From: H111-94 sp034436045
GTDB lineage: Bacteria > Chloroflexota > Ktedonobacteria > Ktedonobacterales > Ktedonobacteraceae
Reading direction: 5' to 3'
NCBI GenBank assembly: GCA_034436045.1
Contig: DAOTVZ010000037.1
Span: 1-13,907 of the forward strand
Length of the DNA: 13,907 nucleotides
Shown here: positions 13,259 to 13,907 of the stretch, piece after piece
Layout: every line of letters begins with the position of its first letter
Numbering within the stretch: the first letter of the stretch is position 1
Program-made: the position numbers and the translations under genes
Notes under the pieces: generated by a model
Told to the model about the DNA's origin: nothing
The model's input: the letters and a program-made list of their open reading frames with translations, nothing else
Databases searched by the model: none

Positions 13259-13907
13259 TTACTTCCGATGTACAGATACAGGCAGAGAAACCGCAAGCGC
13301 CACAGACCCCACAAACGGCTTCTGCGGCTCAGTCGGCGCAGCCGAAGCCGAAGCAGCCGCGTCAGCTTGTTCGTTTCACATTTTATAAACTCGATCCGCA
13401 ATGGTACTTTGTTCCGGCAGATGTACGTGAGCGGGGTAAGCAGCAACTGCTGGAGATTGTCAGGAAATATGGTGAAGAGAAGCTGATTCGCACTTTTGGT
13501 CTGTATGGTGTGCGTTCGGATTGCGATTTTATGATCTGGCAGGCTACCTATGACATTGGCGATCTGCGTTCATTGAACAGTCAGATACGTCGTAGTGTGA
13601 TAGGGCCATATCTGCGCGAGACGCATGGTTTCCTGTCCATGACCAAGCGCTCGGTGTATGTAGGCAAGAATGCGCGTGGTGCGCATGATCCCCGCCTGGT
13701 GATTACGCCGGATGACAAGAAATATCTTTTTGTCTATCCCTTTGTGAAGACACGCGCATGGTATGCGTTACCGATGGAAGATCGCAAGCGCATGATGAAT
13801 GAGCATATTCGCGTTGGCCTGAAATATCCCAGCGTCTCGCTCAATACCACCTACTCCTTTGGCCTGGACGATCAGGAGTTCGTCGTCGCGTTCGAGACTG
13901 ATAACAT
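13240..13907 (+). CDS. hemQ: HemQ / chlorite-dismutase-family coproheme decarboxylase (3'-truncated)
   Basis: The first 222 residues of a protein that runs off the window. It starts at ATG 13240, six bases after TGAGGA (13228-13233), and overlaps hemD by 19 bp. Residues ~8-42 are a Gln/Pro/Ala-rich, probably disordered leader. After it come two ferredoxin-like modules: RFTFYKLDPQW (45-55) opens the first, and YLFVYPFVKTRAWYALP (162-178) opens the second. Y166 is the expected redox tyrosine, K170 a propionate contact, and H189 (MMNEHIRVG) the likely proximal heme ligand. GLDDQEFVVAFETD (208-221) is the family end motif. No arginine is seen in the distal segment (200-207) where true chlorite dismutases have one. 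Together with hemACD this favours coproheme decarboxylase. It would oxidatively decarboxylate coproheme to heme b with peroxide. A peroxidase role is the alternative. Confidence 0.85.
   Translation, partial: MAEQTIVTSDVQIQAEKPQAPQTPQTASAAQSAQPKPKQPRQLVRFTFYKLDPQWYFVPADVRERGKQQLLEIVRKYGEEKLIRTFGLYGVRSDCDFMIWQATYDIGDLRSLNSQIRRSVIGPYLRETHGFLSMTKRSVYVGKNARGAHDPRLVITPDDKKYLFVYPFVKTRAWYALPMEDRKRMMNEHIRVGLKYPSVSLNTTYSFGLDDQEFVVAFETDN

Noticed and set aside
13240..13907. True chlorite dismutase
   Set aside because: The distal segment lacks the arginine needed for chlorite decomposition and the gene sits in a heme biosynthesis cluster.

Overview
The window reads as ordinary chromosomal DNA of a mid-GC bacterium. 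The gene content suggests a Chloroflexota member close to Ktedonobacterales: a FchA/FolD folate pair, a hemA-hemC-hemD-hemQ cluster with an actinobacterial-like HemQ, and a zinc-ribbon membrane protein with a BACON-like ectodomain. This placement is inferred from gene style, not from a marker gene. No tRNA, rRNA, insertion sequence or CRISPR array was seen.

Region 1 (1-2789, + strand) joins pterin, tyrosine and one-carbon metabolism. It holds the 3' end of a pterin-4a-carbinolamine dehydratase, a prephenate/arogenate dehydrogenase (tyrA), a methenyl-THF cyclohydrolase of the cyclodeaminase type (fchA) and folD. The last two overlap by 4 bp. This FolD has isoleucine where the family has its cyclohydrolase lysine, so FchA may supply the missing half-reaction.

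Region 2 (2798-4991, - strand) is a likely three-gene operon, in transcription order: a DinB/maleylpyruvate-isomerase-like protein with an SCP2-like C-terminus, a VOC-superfamily enzyme, and a GNAT acetyltransferase. Short gaps containing hairpins separate the genes.

Region 3 (4992-7325) is the most unusual part. A divergent control region carries a strong sigma70-like promoter and two perfect palindromes. It drives one 683-residue gene that looks like an Asp-box beta-propeller joined to a phage tail-hub-like module, with no other phage gene beside it.

Region 4 (7343-9764, - strand) encodes a zinc-ribbon, proline-rich, single-pass membrane protein with Ig-like outer domains, followed by a small three-helix membrane protein.

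Region 5 (10098 to the end, + strand) is a heme cluster behind a good promoter: hemA, hemC, hemD and a partial hemQ, each overlapping the next. Together they indicate the C5 (glutamyl-tRNA) route to uroporphyrinogen III and probably the coproporphyrin-dependent route to heme.
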